A stretch of 23,940 nt of DNA from Actinomycetes bacterium. GTDB lineage: Bacteria; Actinomycetota; Actinomycetes; Actinomycetales; Microbacteriaceae. The DNA is taken from assembly GCA_023386365.1 (NCBI GenBank), contig JAEWJX010000074.1, positions 1-23,940 of the forward strand, read 5' to 3'. The notes below the pieces were generated by a model. That model did no database searches, was not told the DNA's origin, and was given only the letters and a program-made list of their open reading frames with translations. Numbering within the stretch: position 1 is the stretch's first letter; each line of letters starts with the position of its first letter. The translations under genes were made by a program, and so were the position numbers. Of the stretch, positions 1 through 7,007 are shown in pieces.

Positions 1-37
1 GTCCGAGCCCGGCGGAGACGACGGCGAGGGTCGTCAT
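1..37 (-). CDS. Partial NAD(P)H-dependent FMN reductase (N-terminus only)
   Basis: Only the first 12 codons lie in the window (MTTLAVVSAGLG on the minus strand); the rest is beyond base 1. The start ATG overlaps the TGA of the upstream LLM gene as ATGA, so the two are translationally coupled. The opening hydrophobic strand followed by SAGL resembles the first beta strand and phosphate-binding loop of small flavodoxin-fold FMN reductases. Such reductases are known partners of CE1758-type LLM oxidoreductases, to which they would supply reduced FMN. The identity rests on 12 residues plus the context, so it is tentative. Confidence 0.5.
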   Translation of the reverse strand, partial: MTTLAVVSAGLG

Positions 38-1122
38 CGGACCTCCTCGGTGAGGCGGGACGCGTGGGTCGGGGCGGCCGCCGGGACGTGCGCCGGGCGC
101 AGCGCCTCGAATTCCTTGCGCAGCACCGGGACGACCTCCTCGCCCAGCATGTCGATCTGCTCCAGGACGGTCTTCAGCGGCAGGCCCGCGTGGTCGAGGA
201 GGAACAGCTGGCGCTGGTAGTCACCGGCGTACGAGCGGAAGGACAGCGTCCGGTCGATGACCTCCTGCGGGCTGCCCACGGTCAGCGGGGTCTGCGCGGT
301 GAAGTCCTCCATCGACGGCCCGTGCCCGTAGACGGGGGCGTTGTCGAAGTACGGCCGGAACTCCCGCTTGGCGTCCTGCGAGTTCCTGCGCATGAACACC
401 TGCCCGCCGAGGCCGACGATCGCCTGGTCGGCGGAGCCGTGCCCGTAGTGCTCGAAGCGCTGCCGGTACAGGCCGATGAGGCGCTGGAAGTGCTCGGTGG
501 GCCAGAAGATGTGGTTGGCGAAGAAGCCGTCGCCGTAGTAGGCGGCCTGCTCGGCGATCTCGGGGCTGCGGATCGAGCCGTGCCAGACGAACGGCGGGAC
601 GCCGTCCAGCGGGCGCGGCGTCGAGGTGAACGACTGGAGCGGCGTGCGGAACTTGCCCTCCCAGTCGACGACGGCCTCGCGCCAGAGCCGGTGCAGCAGG
701 TGGTAGTTCTCGATCGCGAGCGCGATGCCGTCGCGGATGTCCTTGCCGAACCAGGGGTAGACCGGGCCGGTGTTGCCGCGTCCCATCATCAGGTCCACCC
801 GGCCGGCGGCGAGGTGCTGGAGCATCGCGAAGTCCTCGGCGATCTTCACCGGGTCGTTGGTGGTGATCAGCGTCGTCGCGGTCGACAGGATGATGCGCTC
901 GGTCTGCGCACCGATGTAGGCCAGCGTGGTGGTGGGCGAGGAGGAGAAGAAGGGCGGGTTGTGGTGCTCGCCGAGGGCGAAGACGTCGAGGCCGACTGCC
1001 TCGACCTGCTTGGCGATCGCGACGGCGTCCTGGATGCGCTGCGCCTCGCTCGGCGTCTCTCCGGTGGTGGGGTCGCGCGTGATGTCGCTGACGGTGAAGA
1101 TGCCGAACTGCATCTGGCTCAT
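34..1122 (-). CDS. LLM-class flavin-dependent oxidoreductase (CE1758-like)
   Basis: A 362-residue cytoplasmic protein of the bacterial luciferase-like (TIM-barrel) superfamily, which uses reduced FMN and O2 to oxidise a substrate that cannot be named from sequence. Visible family features are the N-terminal strand MQFGIFTVSDITRDP, the block GLDVFALGEHHNPPF near residues 44-58 that lines the flavin site, and the segment HLAAGRVDLMMGRGN near residues 103-117. The length is normal for the family. The ATG at 1122 is preceded by a GAGGAA-type ribosome binding site about 9-14 nt upstream. The downstream FMN-reductase-like gene overlaps by ATGA, giving the usual two-component monooxygenase arrangement. 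A perfect inverted repeat at 1149-1160 lies just upstream and may be an operator. The assignment to the CE1758 subfamily is from memory of its conserved N-terminus. Confidence 0.9.
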   Translation of the reverse strand: MSQMQFGIFTVSDITRDPTTGETPSEAQRIQDAVAIAKQVEAVGLDVFALGEHHNPPFFSSSPTTTLAYIGAQTERIILSTATTLITTNDPVKIAEDFAMLQHLAAGRVDLMMGRGNTGPVYPWFGKDIRDGIALAIENYHLLHRLWREAVVDWEGKFRTPLQSFTSTPRPLDGVPPFVWHGSIRSPEIAEQAAYYGDGFFANHIFWPTEHFQRLIGLYRQRFEHYGHGSADQAIVGLGGQVFMRRNSQDAKREFRPYFDNAPVYGHGPSMEDFTAQTPLTVGSPQEVIDRTLSFRSYAGDYQRQLFLLDHAGLPLKTVLEQIDMLGEEVVPVLRKEFEALRPAHVPAAAPTHASRLTEEVR

Positions 1123-1148
1123 GATGTTTCCGTTCCTCGCACTTTTCT

Positions 1149-1160
1149 ATGCATTTGCAT
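1149..1160. promoter_or_regulatory. Perfect inverted repeat ATGCA-TT-TGCAT, candidate operator
   Basis: Two 5-bp arms around a 2-bp centre, 27 bp upstream of the LLM start in the divergent trxA/LLM gap. It is AT-rich against a strongly GC-rich background. Its size fits a MarR-like dimer site, but no such regulator is encoded next to it. Confidence 0.35.
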
Positions 1161-1229
1161 CGATATCCGCTTCAACCGTACGAACGCCGGGAGTATTCCC
1201 GCAACCCGGCGCATCCGCGAGCACTCCCC

Positions 1230-1235
1230 TAGCCT
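1230..1235 (+). promoter_or_regulatory. -10 element TAGCCT of a leaderless promoter (trxA)
   Basis: TAGCCT ends exactly 6 nt before the trxA ATG at 1242, and there is no Shine-Dalgarno sequence between them. The same hexamer at the same distance precedes the leuA leader peptide. No -35 match is seen. Confidence 0.6.
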
Positions 1236-1241
1236 GGACGG

Positions 1242-1622
1242 ATGGCGACCATCGAACTCACCCAGAACACCTTCGAAAGCACCGTGCTCGACGGAGACAT
1301 CGTGCTCGTCGACTTCTGGGCCGGATGGTGCGGACCGTGTCTCGCGTTCGCCCCCGTCTTCGACGCCGCCAGCGAGAAGCACCCCGACATCACCTTCGCC
1401 AAGGTCGACACCGACGCCGAACAGGGTCTGTCGGCGGCCATGAACATCCGCTCGATCCCCACCCTGATGGCGTTCCGCGACGGCGTCGGCGTCTTCGCAC
1501 AGGCGGGCGCCCTGCCCGGCCACGTGCTCGAAGACCTCATCGGCCAGATCCGCGCCCTCGACATGGACGAGGTGCGCAGCAAGATCGCCGCCGCCCAAGC
1601 CGAACTCGCTGACGCCGAGTAG
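1242..1622 (+). CDS. trxA: Thioredoxin family protein
   Basis: A 126-residue cytoplasmic dithiol-disulfide oxidoreductase. The active site W29-C30-G31-P32-C33 is intact, and the cis-proline loop is present as SIPTL. The fold order is that of a classical thioredoxin (N-terminal strand, VDFWAGWCGPC, KVDTDAEQ, SIPTLMAFRDG). It is about 15-20 residues longer than typical TrxA because of a charged, alanine-rich C-terminal helix after residue 105. No thioredoxin reductase lies nearby, so its physiological partner is unknown. The ATG at 1242 follows a TAGCCT hexamer by 6 nt, which supports leaderless translation. Its stop lies 3 nt from the stop of the convergent gene at 1626. Confidence 0.92.
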   Translation: MATIELTQNTFESTVLDGDIVLVDFWAGWCGPCLAFAPVFDAASEKHPDITFAKVDTDAEQGLSAAMNIRSIPTLMAFRDGVGVFAQAGALPGHVLEDLIGQIRALDMDEVRSKIAAAQAELADAE

Positions 1623-1625
1623 GCG

Positions 1626-2054
1626 CTACTTCAGCGCACCCATCAGCAGCACGACCCGGTAGCCCTCGCGCTTGCGTTCGATGCGCACCGGGATGCGCGC
1701 CTTCACGCCCTTGTCGTCGAGGCGACGCAGGTTCTCGTCGATCACCGACTCCAGCCCGCGCGGGATGCTGCCCACGACGCCACTCACCCGTCTACCGGTG
1801 AACAGACGCACCTCGATCGGCGCATCCACCCGCTCCCCCTCGAGCGTGCGGGGCGACATCGCCGTCTCGAACTCGGTCGCCTCCGACTCGGCCAGCTCAC
1901 GCAGCTCCTGTTGGTGCGGGTTCGACCCCGCCAACACGATCGTCACACGCTTGTTGCGCGGGGCCAGGTTGTACACGTAGTCGTCGAACGAGCCGAAGCC
2001 CCGATCGTCGCGCGGCAGCTCCGGGTCGACGCCGCGCCGGCGGAAGAGTCCCAT
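1626..2054 (-). CDS. Conserved hypothetical protein, HIRAN-like C-terminal region
   Basis: A 142-residue soluble protein of unknown function. Residues 1-30 are charged and aromatic-rich. A central strand (residues 37-44, VTIVLAGS) is followed by an acidic helix. The C-terminal half (EVRLFTGRRVSGVVGSIP, then IDENLRRLDDKGVKARIPVR) has the strand, G-x-I-P-R and helix pattern seen in HIRAN-type small beta domains, but this resemblance is weak. No catalytic or metal-binding residues stand out. The ATG at 2054 lies 6 nt after TAGCAT, whose TAG is the stop codon of the upstream membrane-protein gene. It therefore appears to have its own leaderless promoter even though it lies directly behind that gene. 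Confidence 0.7.
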   Translation of the reverse strand: MGLFRRRGVDPELPRDDRGFGSFDDYVYNLAPRNKRVTIVLAGSNPHQQELRELAESEATEFETAMSPRTLEGERVDAPIEVRLFTGRRVSGVVGSIPRGLESVIDENLRRLDDKGVKARIPVRIERKREGYRVVLLMGALK

Positions 2055-2060
2055 CCCGGG

Positions 2061-2066
2061 ATGCTA
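2061..2066 (-). promoter_or_regulatory. -10 element TAGCAT fused to a stop codon
   Basis: The hexamer lies 6 nt upstream of the ATG at 2054. Its first three bases are the TAG stop (2066-2064) of the membrane protein upstream, so termination and promoter signals share bases. Confidence 0.5.
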
Positions 2067-3710
2067 TCCCGGCCGAGGGACCTCCTCATCCCCTGGCCGC
2101 GTCTCCACAACGAGGGACACCACCACCGTGACCGACAGCCACAGCAGGCCCAGCACCACGAGGGTGCCGTCCTCGTAGAGGCTCGGGATCGCGAGAGCGG
2201 CGACCGTGATGGCGAACAGCTGCGCCGCGGATGCCGCGAGCAAAGCGATCCCGCGGCGCGCCGGATCGGGGTCCGGCACGGGGAGGAACAGCACCAGCGA
2301 CGCGGCGATGCCGAGCACCAGCAGCCACCGGCCCAGATCCGACCACGCCACCGGCAGCAACCAGCCGGCGTGCACCGCGATGAACGGGACCACCGCGAGG
2401 CGCAGCACGAGCGCCCGCGGCGTGGCGGCGACGACCACACCGACGATGGCGAGCACGAGCGCGAACACCACCAGGATGAGCATGATCTGCACGGGGGTCG
2501 CCGCGAACCCGGCGACACCGGAGGGCAGGGCGACCCCGGCGGCGAGCAGCGCACCCTGCAGGGTGGCGGGCAGCAGGTAGACGAACGAGACCGCGGCGAG
2601 CACCGCCGCCGCGGTGCCCCGCAGCCGGGGAAGCAGCGCCGCGCATCCGATGACGACGACACCGACGACCTTCAGGATGGGCACCCACACCAGCCAGGCA
2701 TCCGGGAACGTCGCGTCGCCCACGACGACCGCCACCAGGAAGGCGCCCGCGATCACCAGCGACCCGATCACGAGTTCCACGTTGCCGACGCCCGCCAGCG
2801 CCGCCGCCACCCGACGCTCGCCGCGCCTGCGGAGCGGCCGCGCCGTCGACATCCACCCGACCAGCACCACCAGCCCGGCGACCAGCGCGGCGTGCACCCA
2901 CGACAGGGGCGACTCCTTCGCGAACGGGCTCCAGAGGGTCGGGTCCGGTTCGGGGAAGATGTCGCGCAGCACGGTGAGCCGCAGCACCACGAGTGCGGCG
3001 ATCACGGCCACCACCCCCAGCACGGCCGGCGCCGGCATGCGGGTGCGGAACAGGAACGACACGGCCTCGGTGCGCGACTCCGCGGCACGCTGCACGCCGT
3101 AATAGCTCCCGAACGCCGCGAATCCGGCAGCCAGACCGAACAGCACCGCCCACGTCCAGCTGTCGGCGGGCACGACGAACTGGGTGGCCCCCAGGACGAC
3201 CCAGCCGAGGAAGGCGACCAGACCGGCCCAGGCCGCGCGCGCACGCGTCGCGCGACCGACGTGGGCAACCACCTCCAGCCCGATGAACAGCAGCCCCGCG
3301 AGGGCGGCGGGGAGGAGCACGCGGTCTGCGGTGAGCGCCAGCGCGGGGAACGCGTTGAGTGCGATCGCGACCTCCGCCCGAAGCGTCCGAGCCGTCGGGT
3401 CAGCGGCACGGCGCAGAAGCGCCACCACCACCCCGACCGCGGCCACCCCGCCCGCGGCGGCGACCAACACCATCCGCAGCCAGCCGGGGGCGAGGAACCG
3501 GTCCAGCAGGTGCGCTGCGCCCACCGCATCCACCGACACCTCGTCGGCCAGCCCCGGCACCAGCAGCAGCACCGACACCGCGAGGGTCAGCAGCCAGCAC
3601 GCGACGATCCAGGGTCGCGTGGCGACGGGCACCCGATCGAGGCGCACCCGGTCCAGCCGCGCGCGGAATCCCCCCGCGCGGCCCCTGCCGTGCGGTGCGG
3701 CCACGACCAT
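2064..3710 (-). CDS. Large polytopic membrane protein of unknown function
   Basis: A 548-residue protein with a basic N-terminal tail (residues 1-30, many Arg) and then roughly 13-14 hydrophobic segments of about 20 residues spread from residue 33 to the C-terminus. Short Arg-rich loops separate them, for example RATRARAAW and STARPLRRRGERR. No transporter, transferase or transpeptidase motif is recognised. The regularity of the segments suggests a multi-pass inner-membrane protein or an exporter-like scaffold rather than an enzyme with a large soluble domain. The ATG at 3710 lies 6 nt after TAACCT, whose TAA is the stop of the 49-residue gene upstream. Strong strand-specific codon bias (third position mostly G or C in this frame) supports it as a real gene. 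Confidence 0.7.
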   Translation of the reverse strand: MVVAAPHGRGRAGGFRARLDRVRLDRVPVATRPWIVACWLLTLAVSVLLLVPGLADEVSVDAVGAAHLLDRFLAPGWLRMVLVAAAGGVAAVGVVVALLRRAADPTARTLRAEVAIALNAFPALALTADRVLLPAALAGLLFIGLEVVAHVGRATRARAAWAGLVAFLGWVVLGATQFVVPADSWTWAVLFGLAAGFAAFGSYYGVQRAAESRTEAVSFLFRTRMPAPAVLGVVAVIAALVVLRLTVLRDIFPEPDPTLWSPFAKESPLSWVHAALVAGLVVLVGWMSTARPLRRRGERRVAAALAGVGNVELVIGSLVIAGAFLVAVVVGDATFPDAWLVWVPILKVVGVVVIGCAALLPRLRGTAAAVLAAVSFVYLLPATLQGALLAAGVALPSGVAGFAATPVQIMLILVVFALVLAIVGVVVAATPRALVLRLAVVPFIAVHAGWLLPVAWSDLGRWLLVLGIAASLVLFLPVPDPDPARRGIALLAASAAQLFAITVAALAIPSLYEDGTLVVLGLLWLSVTVVVSLVVETRPGDEEVPRPG

Positions 3711-3716
3711 GCGGCG

Positions 3717-3722
3717 AGGTTA
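3717..3722 (-). promoter_or_regulatory. -10 element TAACCT fused to a stop codon
   Basis: It ends 6 nt before the ATG at 3710, and its TAA is the stop codon of the small gene at 3720-3869. It is one of three such fusions in the window. Confidence 0.5.
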
Positions 3723-3869
3723 GCGGGGAACGGCTCCGCCCGCGATGGCGAGTTCTCGGGAAGCGTCAGCGCTCCCCACGCGCACCGTCGGGTCGGTGTC
3801 GACGTGCTCCGCGGCACGGCAGCACACAGCGCACACCGCTGCGATCAGTCCGTGACGGCATTCGTCCAT
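3720..3869 (-). CDS. Small Cys/His-rich protein (CxHG...CxxCC)
   Basis: A 49-residue product whose first half is MDECRHGLIAAVCAVCC, giving C4-x-H6-G and C13-x2-C16-C17. This spacing is common in small actinobacterial zinc-binding proteins and zinc-ribbon remnants. The second half has no recognisable motif. The start at 3869 is chosen over longer upstream starts because a CACACT hexamer lies exactly 6 nt before it, and because the Cys/His motif begins at residue 4. Its TAA stop doubles as part of the next gene's promoter hexamer. The function is unknown; metal binding is an inference from the Cys/His spacing. Confidence 0.5.
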   Translation of the reverse strand: MDECRHGLIAAVCAVCCRAAEHVDTDPTVRVGSADASRELAIAGGAVPR

Positions 3870-3905
3870 GCAGAGAGTGTGCGCTCGCGGTGAGAGCGCG
3901 ACCAT

Positions 3906-3933
3906 CCCCAACAGGGGTGCCCCCCGAGGGGGC
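3906..3933 (-). terminator. Tandem hairpins downstream of the ion-channel gene
   Basis: Two stem-loops lie side by side between the channel stop and the small gene: CCCC-aaca-GGGG at 3906-3917 and GCCCCC-cga-GGGGGC at 3919-3933. There is no U-run, as is common for terminators in high-GC actinobacteria. The position, 37 nt after the channel stop codon, fits termination of that transcript. Confidence 0.5.
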
Positions 3934-3969
3934 GCGCACGGATGTTCGACGTTCGGGAGGGCAACCGCG

Positions 3970-5841
3970 TCAGTCCTCCGCGAGCACGATGATGCGGTCA
4001 TCCGGTGCGAAGCTACGGCGCTCGTCCTTGCGCGGATTCACCACCACGCCGTACGCATCTGCACCCCGGTGCGCCTGCTCGCCGATCCGGTAGCCGATCG
4101 CCGTCTCGCCTCGGCGCTGCGCCGCCTCGACGACGGTGTAGAAGTCCGCCTCGGCGCCGTCCTGGATGTAGGTGGATGCGGGGCGCAGGTAGATCTCGCT
4201 ACCGTCGGCAGAGAACAGCGTGTCGAACACCGCATGGAGGCGGCGGTTCTCACTCAACTGGGTGAGCATGAGGGCCACCAGCTTGTCGCTGACGATGAAG
4301 TCGTCGGCGTTGGTGACCTCCGCCAGTTCACGGTTGCGGTCGTCGAGCATCTCGCTCACGACGTTGAGGTCGGTGTCGGACCGCTCGGCGATGTCGCGCA
4401 GGTGCAGCAGCGTGATGAGCGTCTTGGCGTCGGCGCGCTGCACCGGAAGGCTCAGATCGGCCAGCACGATGATGTGGTCGGCGTGCTCGGCGTCGAGCCG
4501 GTCCAGCACCGAACGACTGGTGACGTCGCCCTGCTGGTAGGTGACCGCGAGGTTCGACAACTCGGGGAACGGCGGCGCGTCGACGCTCGCCACGACGAGG
4601 GCGCTCGAGCCGGGCGCCACATACTGGTCGAGTTCGCGCAGCATGAAACTCAAGCCCGGGTTGTAGCCCAGCACGAGGGTACGCTCCGGCGCCACGGGCT
4701 GCGAGGACGGCGGCGCGATGACCGCGACCTCGGGTGCGCCCGGGGCGGCGCTCCGGATCGTGGAGTCGTCTTCGGCGATCAGCACGAGCAGGTCACCCGA
4801 CTCGTACCGTGTGTCGGCCGGCGGGTTGAGCAGCGTCCGTTCCCCCTTCACGACGCCGATCACCGAGCAGTCGACGAACGCGAGCTGCGCGTCCCGGTAG
4901 GTGCGGCCCACCAGCTCGGGCAACTCCGTCATGTAGATCTCATCGCCGCCGTAATCCAGCAGCTCGGAGTAGACGACGCTGAGCCCCGACTGACGGCAGG
5001 TCTGCACGGTGATGCGGCTGATGAGATCGCTGGCGAGCACCCAGTTCACTTCGTCGCGCCCGACGAGCCGTGCCGCCTCCAGGTTCTCCGCATCCTGGAT
5101 CTCGCCCACGACGTGGTAGGGCTCCGGCCGACGGTTCGGATTGTTCGTGAGTGCAAGGGCAGCCTTGATGACCTCCGAATCGGGATCGTCGCTCCCCTCC
5201 GGCGCGAGCAGGATGATGCTGCGTGCGGCATGCGGGCTGCCGAGCTCCAGATCGCCGAGGGACATCGGGTCTCCGGAGCGGCAGATCACCTGCATCTTGC
5301 CGGTCTTGCCGACCGTCGACCGGATGGCGTCCTCCATGTCGACCTTGTCGCGGTCGGCCAGCACCACGACAACGCTCCGGCCCCGCGACTCGTTCGCGAT
5401 TGCGAGCTCCGACACGATCGCGAAAACCTTGTCGCTCCAGCCGAGGATGAGGGTGTGGTCCTTCTCGAGCACGCGCGAGCGCCCCTTGCGCAGCTCCTCA
5501 ACCTTCGAGTCGAAACCGCCGGAGACGATACCGATCAAACTGGCGACGATCACCAGGCCGCCGATCGTGACGACGAGCATCGCCACTCGGAAGCCCCACC
5601 CCTCGTCGCCGCCCATCGTGCCCGGGTCGAGTGTGCGCATCAGGTTGCCCCAGAAGATGTCCGGGAAACTCCCCTCCGGCTCGTCGTTCGGGTGCAGCGG
5701 GAGGAGCCAGACGATCACCGCCAGCAGGAGCACGAAGACGAACGTCGCCGCCCCGAGCAGGCCGATCAGGGCGATGGTTCCCTTCGACATCCAGGTGTCG
5801 AAGCGGTACCGCAGACGTTCACGGCGAGTGGGTTCGTTCAT
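3970..5841 (-). CDS. CASTOR/POLLUX-related ion channel with TrkA-N-like domains
   Basis: A 623-residue membrane protein. Two transmembrane segments are clear, at about residues 22-48 and 85-110, and they flank a loop (DIFWGNLMRTLDPGTM) that corresponds to the short pore region of this family. Two RCK/TrkA-N-like cytoplasmic units follow. The first begins at DHTLILGWSDKVFAI and the second at RTLVLGYNPGLSFML; each is followed by acidic strand ends such as VVVLADRDKVD, as in nucleotide-binding folds. The family comprises putative cation channels gated by a cytoplasmic ring. The ion and physiological role here are unknown. The start at 5841 is chosen because the preceding in-frame residues cross the rpsO terminator hairpin and do not look like protein. 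Confidence 0.85.
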   Translation of the reverse strand: MNEPTRRERLRYRFDTWMSKGTIALIGLLGAATFVFVLLLAVIVWLLPLHPNDEPEGSFPDIFWGNLMRTLDPGTMGGDEGWGFRVAMLVVTIGGLVIVASLIGIVSGGFDSKVEELRKGRSRVLEKDHTLILGWSDKVFAIVSELAIANESRGRSVVVVLADRDKVDMEDAIRSTVGKTGKMQVICRSGDPMSLGDLELGSPHAARSIILLAPEGSDDPDSEVIKAALALTNNPNRRPEPYHVVGEIQDAENLEAARLVGRDEVNWVLASDLISRITVQTCRQSGLSVVYSELLDYGGDEIYMTELPELVGRTYRDAQLAFVDCSVIGVVKGERTLLNPPADTRYESGDLLVLIAEDDSTIRSAAPGAPEVAVIAPPSSQPVAPERTLVLGYNPGLSFMLRELDQYVAPGSSALVVASVDAPPFPELSNLAVTYQQGDVTSRSVLDRLDAEHADHIIVLADLSLPVQRADAKTLITLLHLRDIAERSDTDLNVVSEMLDDRNRELAEVTNADDFIVSDKLVALMLTQLSENRRLHAVFDTLFSADGSEIYLRPASTYIQDGAEADFYTVVEAAQRRGETAIGYRIGEQAHRGADAYGVVVNPRKDERRSFAPDDRIIVLAED

Positions 5842-5932
5842 GGTGGTGGTCCGCTCGGTCGGGTGGAGGAACGAGGGAACACTAGCGGTCAGGCGACGGG
5901 GGCGGCGCGCCCCTGCTCGGGGGCCGGGAACG

Positions 5933-5966
5933 ACGAAGGCCGCCACCTTGCGGTGACGGCCTTCGT
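5933..5966 (-). terminator. rpsO intrinsic terminator hairpin
   Basis: A 10-bp perfect stem (ACGAAGGCCG at 5933-5942 with its complement at 5957-5966) is extended by one mismatch and four more pairs around a TTGC loop. It starts 33 nt after the rpsO stop on the minus strand. A short T-containing tail follows, with no long U-run. Confidence 0.8.
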
Positions 5967-5998
5967 GGAAGAAGTTCGCGTTGTCTGTCGACGACGAC

Positions 5999-6268
5999 TC
6001 AGCGGCGGAGTCCGAGGCGCTCGATCAGCGAGCGGTAACGCTCGATGTCGACGTCCTGGAGGTAGCCGAGGAGACGGCGACGCTGTCCGACGAGCAGGAG
6101 GAGGCCACGACGCGAGTGGTGGTCGTGCTTGTGCTCCTTCAGGTGCTCGGTGAGGTCCTTGATCCGCTTGGTGAGGATCGCAACCTGCACCTCGGGGGAT
6201 CCGGTGTCTCCGGGGGCGGTCGCGTACTCGTCGATGATCGCCTTCTTGGTTTCTGCATCCAGTGCCAT
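5999..6268 (-). CDS. rpsO: 30S ribosomal protein S15
   Basis: An 89-residue protein with the full S15 signature, including the block HKHDHHSRRGLLLLVGQRRR and the C-terminal helix DVDIERYRSLIERLGLRR. S15 binds the central domain of 16S rRNA early in 30S assembly. The length and the start (MALDAETKKAII) are standard. A purine-rich AGAAAGGGG element lies 9-18 nt upstream of the ATG, so unlike many neighbours this gene has a true 5' leader. A strong hairpin terminator follows it. There is no pnp gene downstream in the window, which is where S15 is often paired. Confidence 0.98.
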   Translation of the reverse strand: MALDAETKKAIIDEYATAPGDTGSPEVQVAILTKRIKDLTEHLKEHKHDHHSRRGLLLLVGQRRRLLGYLQDVDIERYRSLIERLGLRR

Positions 6269-6363
6269 AGAGGTGATCCCCTTTCTCTCGTTGCGCGGTG
6301 CCCTCCGCCTGATGCGGGGGCTCTCTTGATCCGCGGCCGTCTGACGGCAACCTGTCTACTTTA
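6269..6363 (-). promoter_or_regulatory. rpsO promoter and structured 5' leader
   Basis: A -10-like TAAAGT lies at 6363-6358, followed by about 90 nt of leader. The leader contains a perfect GCCGTC-T-GACGGC palindrome (6336-6348) and a bulged hairpin (6300-6321) with arms GCCC..CGC and GCG.GGGC around CTGAT. S15 is autoregulated through mRNA structures in several bacterial phyla. Whether this leader binds S15 is inference. Confidence 0.45.
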
Positions 6364-6397
6364 GCAGAGGCCGGATGGGGCGCGGCCGCGACCGTCG

Positions 6398-6898
6398 CTA
6401 GCCGAGCAGGTAGAGAGCAACCACCGCCGCCGCCGACAGGAGCACCAGCAAGGCGAAGATCGACGAGATCACGATGCCGGCGATCGCGCGCCCGCGACCC
6501 CGCAGCCCCCCGGCGGCCGTGTCACGGAGCCCCCGCACACCCAACCGGATCGACACAACGGCCAGTGAACCCACCACCAGCAGCTTGATCCCCTCCAAGA
6601 ACAACGCCGCCTCGCCCAGCCGTGCCGCATCCGACAGCAGGAACACCACCGCGAACGTCAACGACCCGACGATCGAGTTCGCCAACACCAGCACCCCCGC
6701 CAGCTGAAGGCTGCGCGTCGCCGCCACATCTGCAGGCGGACGACCCGCACGCACCAGCACCACCCTCTCGCCGCAGTGCGCGCAGAACGGCTCGGCCGGA
6801 TCCGACGCGGCCCGGCAGCGAGGGCACGACACCCCCGCGCGAACGCGCTCGATGGTCGACCCGAAGGTGAGACCGGCGCTGGGGGCGGCAACCGTCAT
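6398..6898 (-). CDS. Zinc-ribbon membrane protein of unknown function
   Basis: About 166 residues starting MTVAAPSAG. An N-terminal zinc ribbon is visible as CPRC, then CAHCGERV about 13 residues on, giving two CxxC pairs. Three hydrophobic segments follow (LAGVLVLANSIVGSLTFAVVFLL, a second around KLLVVGSLAVVSIRL, and a C-terminal one ending VVALYLLG), joined by Arg/Gly-rich loops. The layout resembles DUF4190-type small membrane proteins with a cytosolic zinc ribbon. Two ATGs in frame upstream (6907 and 6931) are possible starts; 6898 is preferred because CAGAAT lies 7 nt before it. No function is assigned. Confidence 0.65.
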   Translation of the reverse strand: MTVAAPSAGLTFGSTIERVRAGVSCPRCRAASDPAEPFCAHCGERVVLVRAGRPPADVAATRSLQLAGVLVLANSIVGSLTFAVVFLLSDAARLGEAALFLEGIKLLVVGSLAVVSIRLGVRGLRDTAAGGLRGRGRAIAGIVISSIFALLVLLSAAAVVALYLLG

Positions 6899-6995
6899 GA
6901 CCCCCATTCTGGGGGTACGCGAAGTCGGCACGCAAGCTCACCGCCTCCCAGTTGATCGCCAGGCGGCGCACCGGACGCACGCCACCGCGCACTGC

Positions 6996-7001
6996 GAGAC
7001 T
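6996..7001 (+). promoter_or_regulatory. -10-like GAGACT, leaderless promoter of marP
   Basis: It ends 6 nt before the marP ATG at 7008. The intervening GGAGGC is too close to the start codon to act as a normal ribosome binding site. Confidence 0.45.
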
Positions 7002-7007
7002 GGAGGC

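Noticed and set aside
1911..3893. 660-codon plus-strand open frame
   Set aside because: It is antisense to the membrane protein and rich in Arg/His/Gln; no domain and no start signal.
3870..4001. Longer start for the small Cys/His gene
   Set aside because: The upstream codons cross the channel terminator hairpins and the 3' end of the channel gene; the hexamer and motif favour 3869.
5842..5946. N-terminal extension of the ion-channel gene
   Set aside because: It overlaps the rpsO terminator hairpin and lacks channel-family sequence before MNEPTRRER.
3868..6153. 761-codon plus-strand open frame
   Set aside because: It is antisense to the ion-channel gene and crosses the rpsO terminator and gene; the composition is typical of a GC-rich shadow frame.
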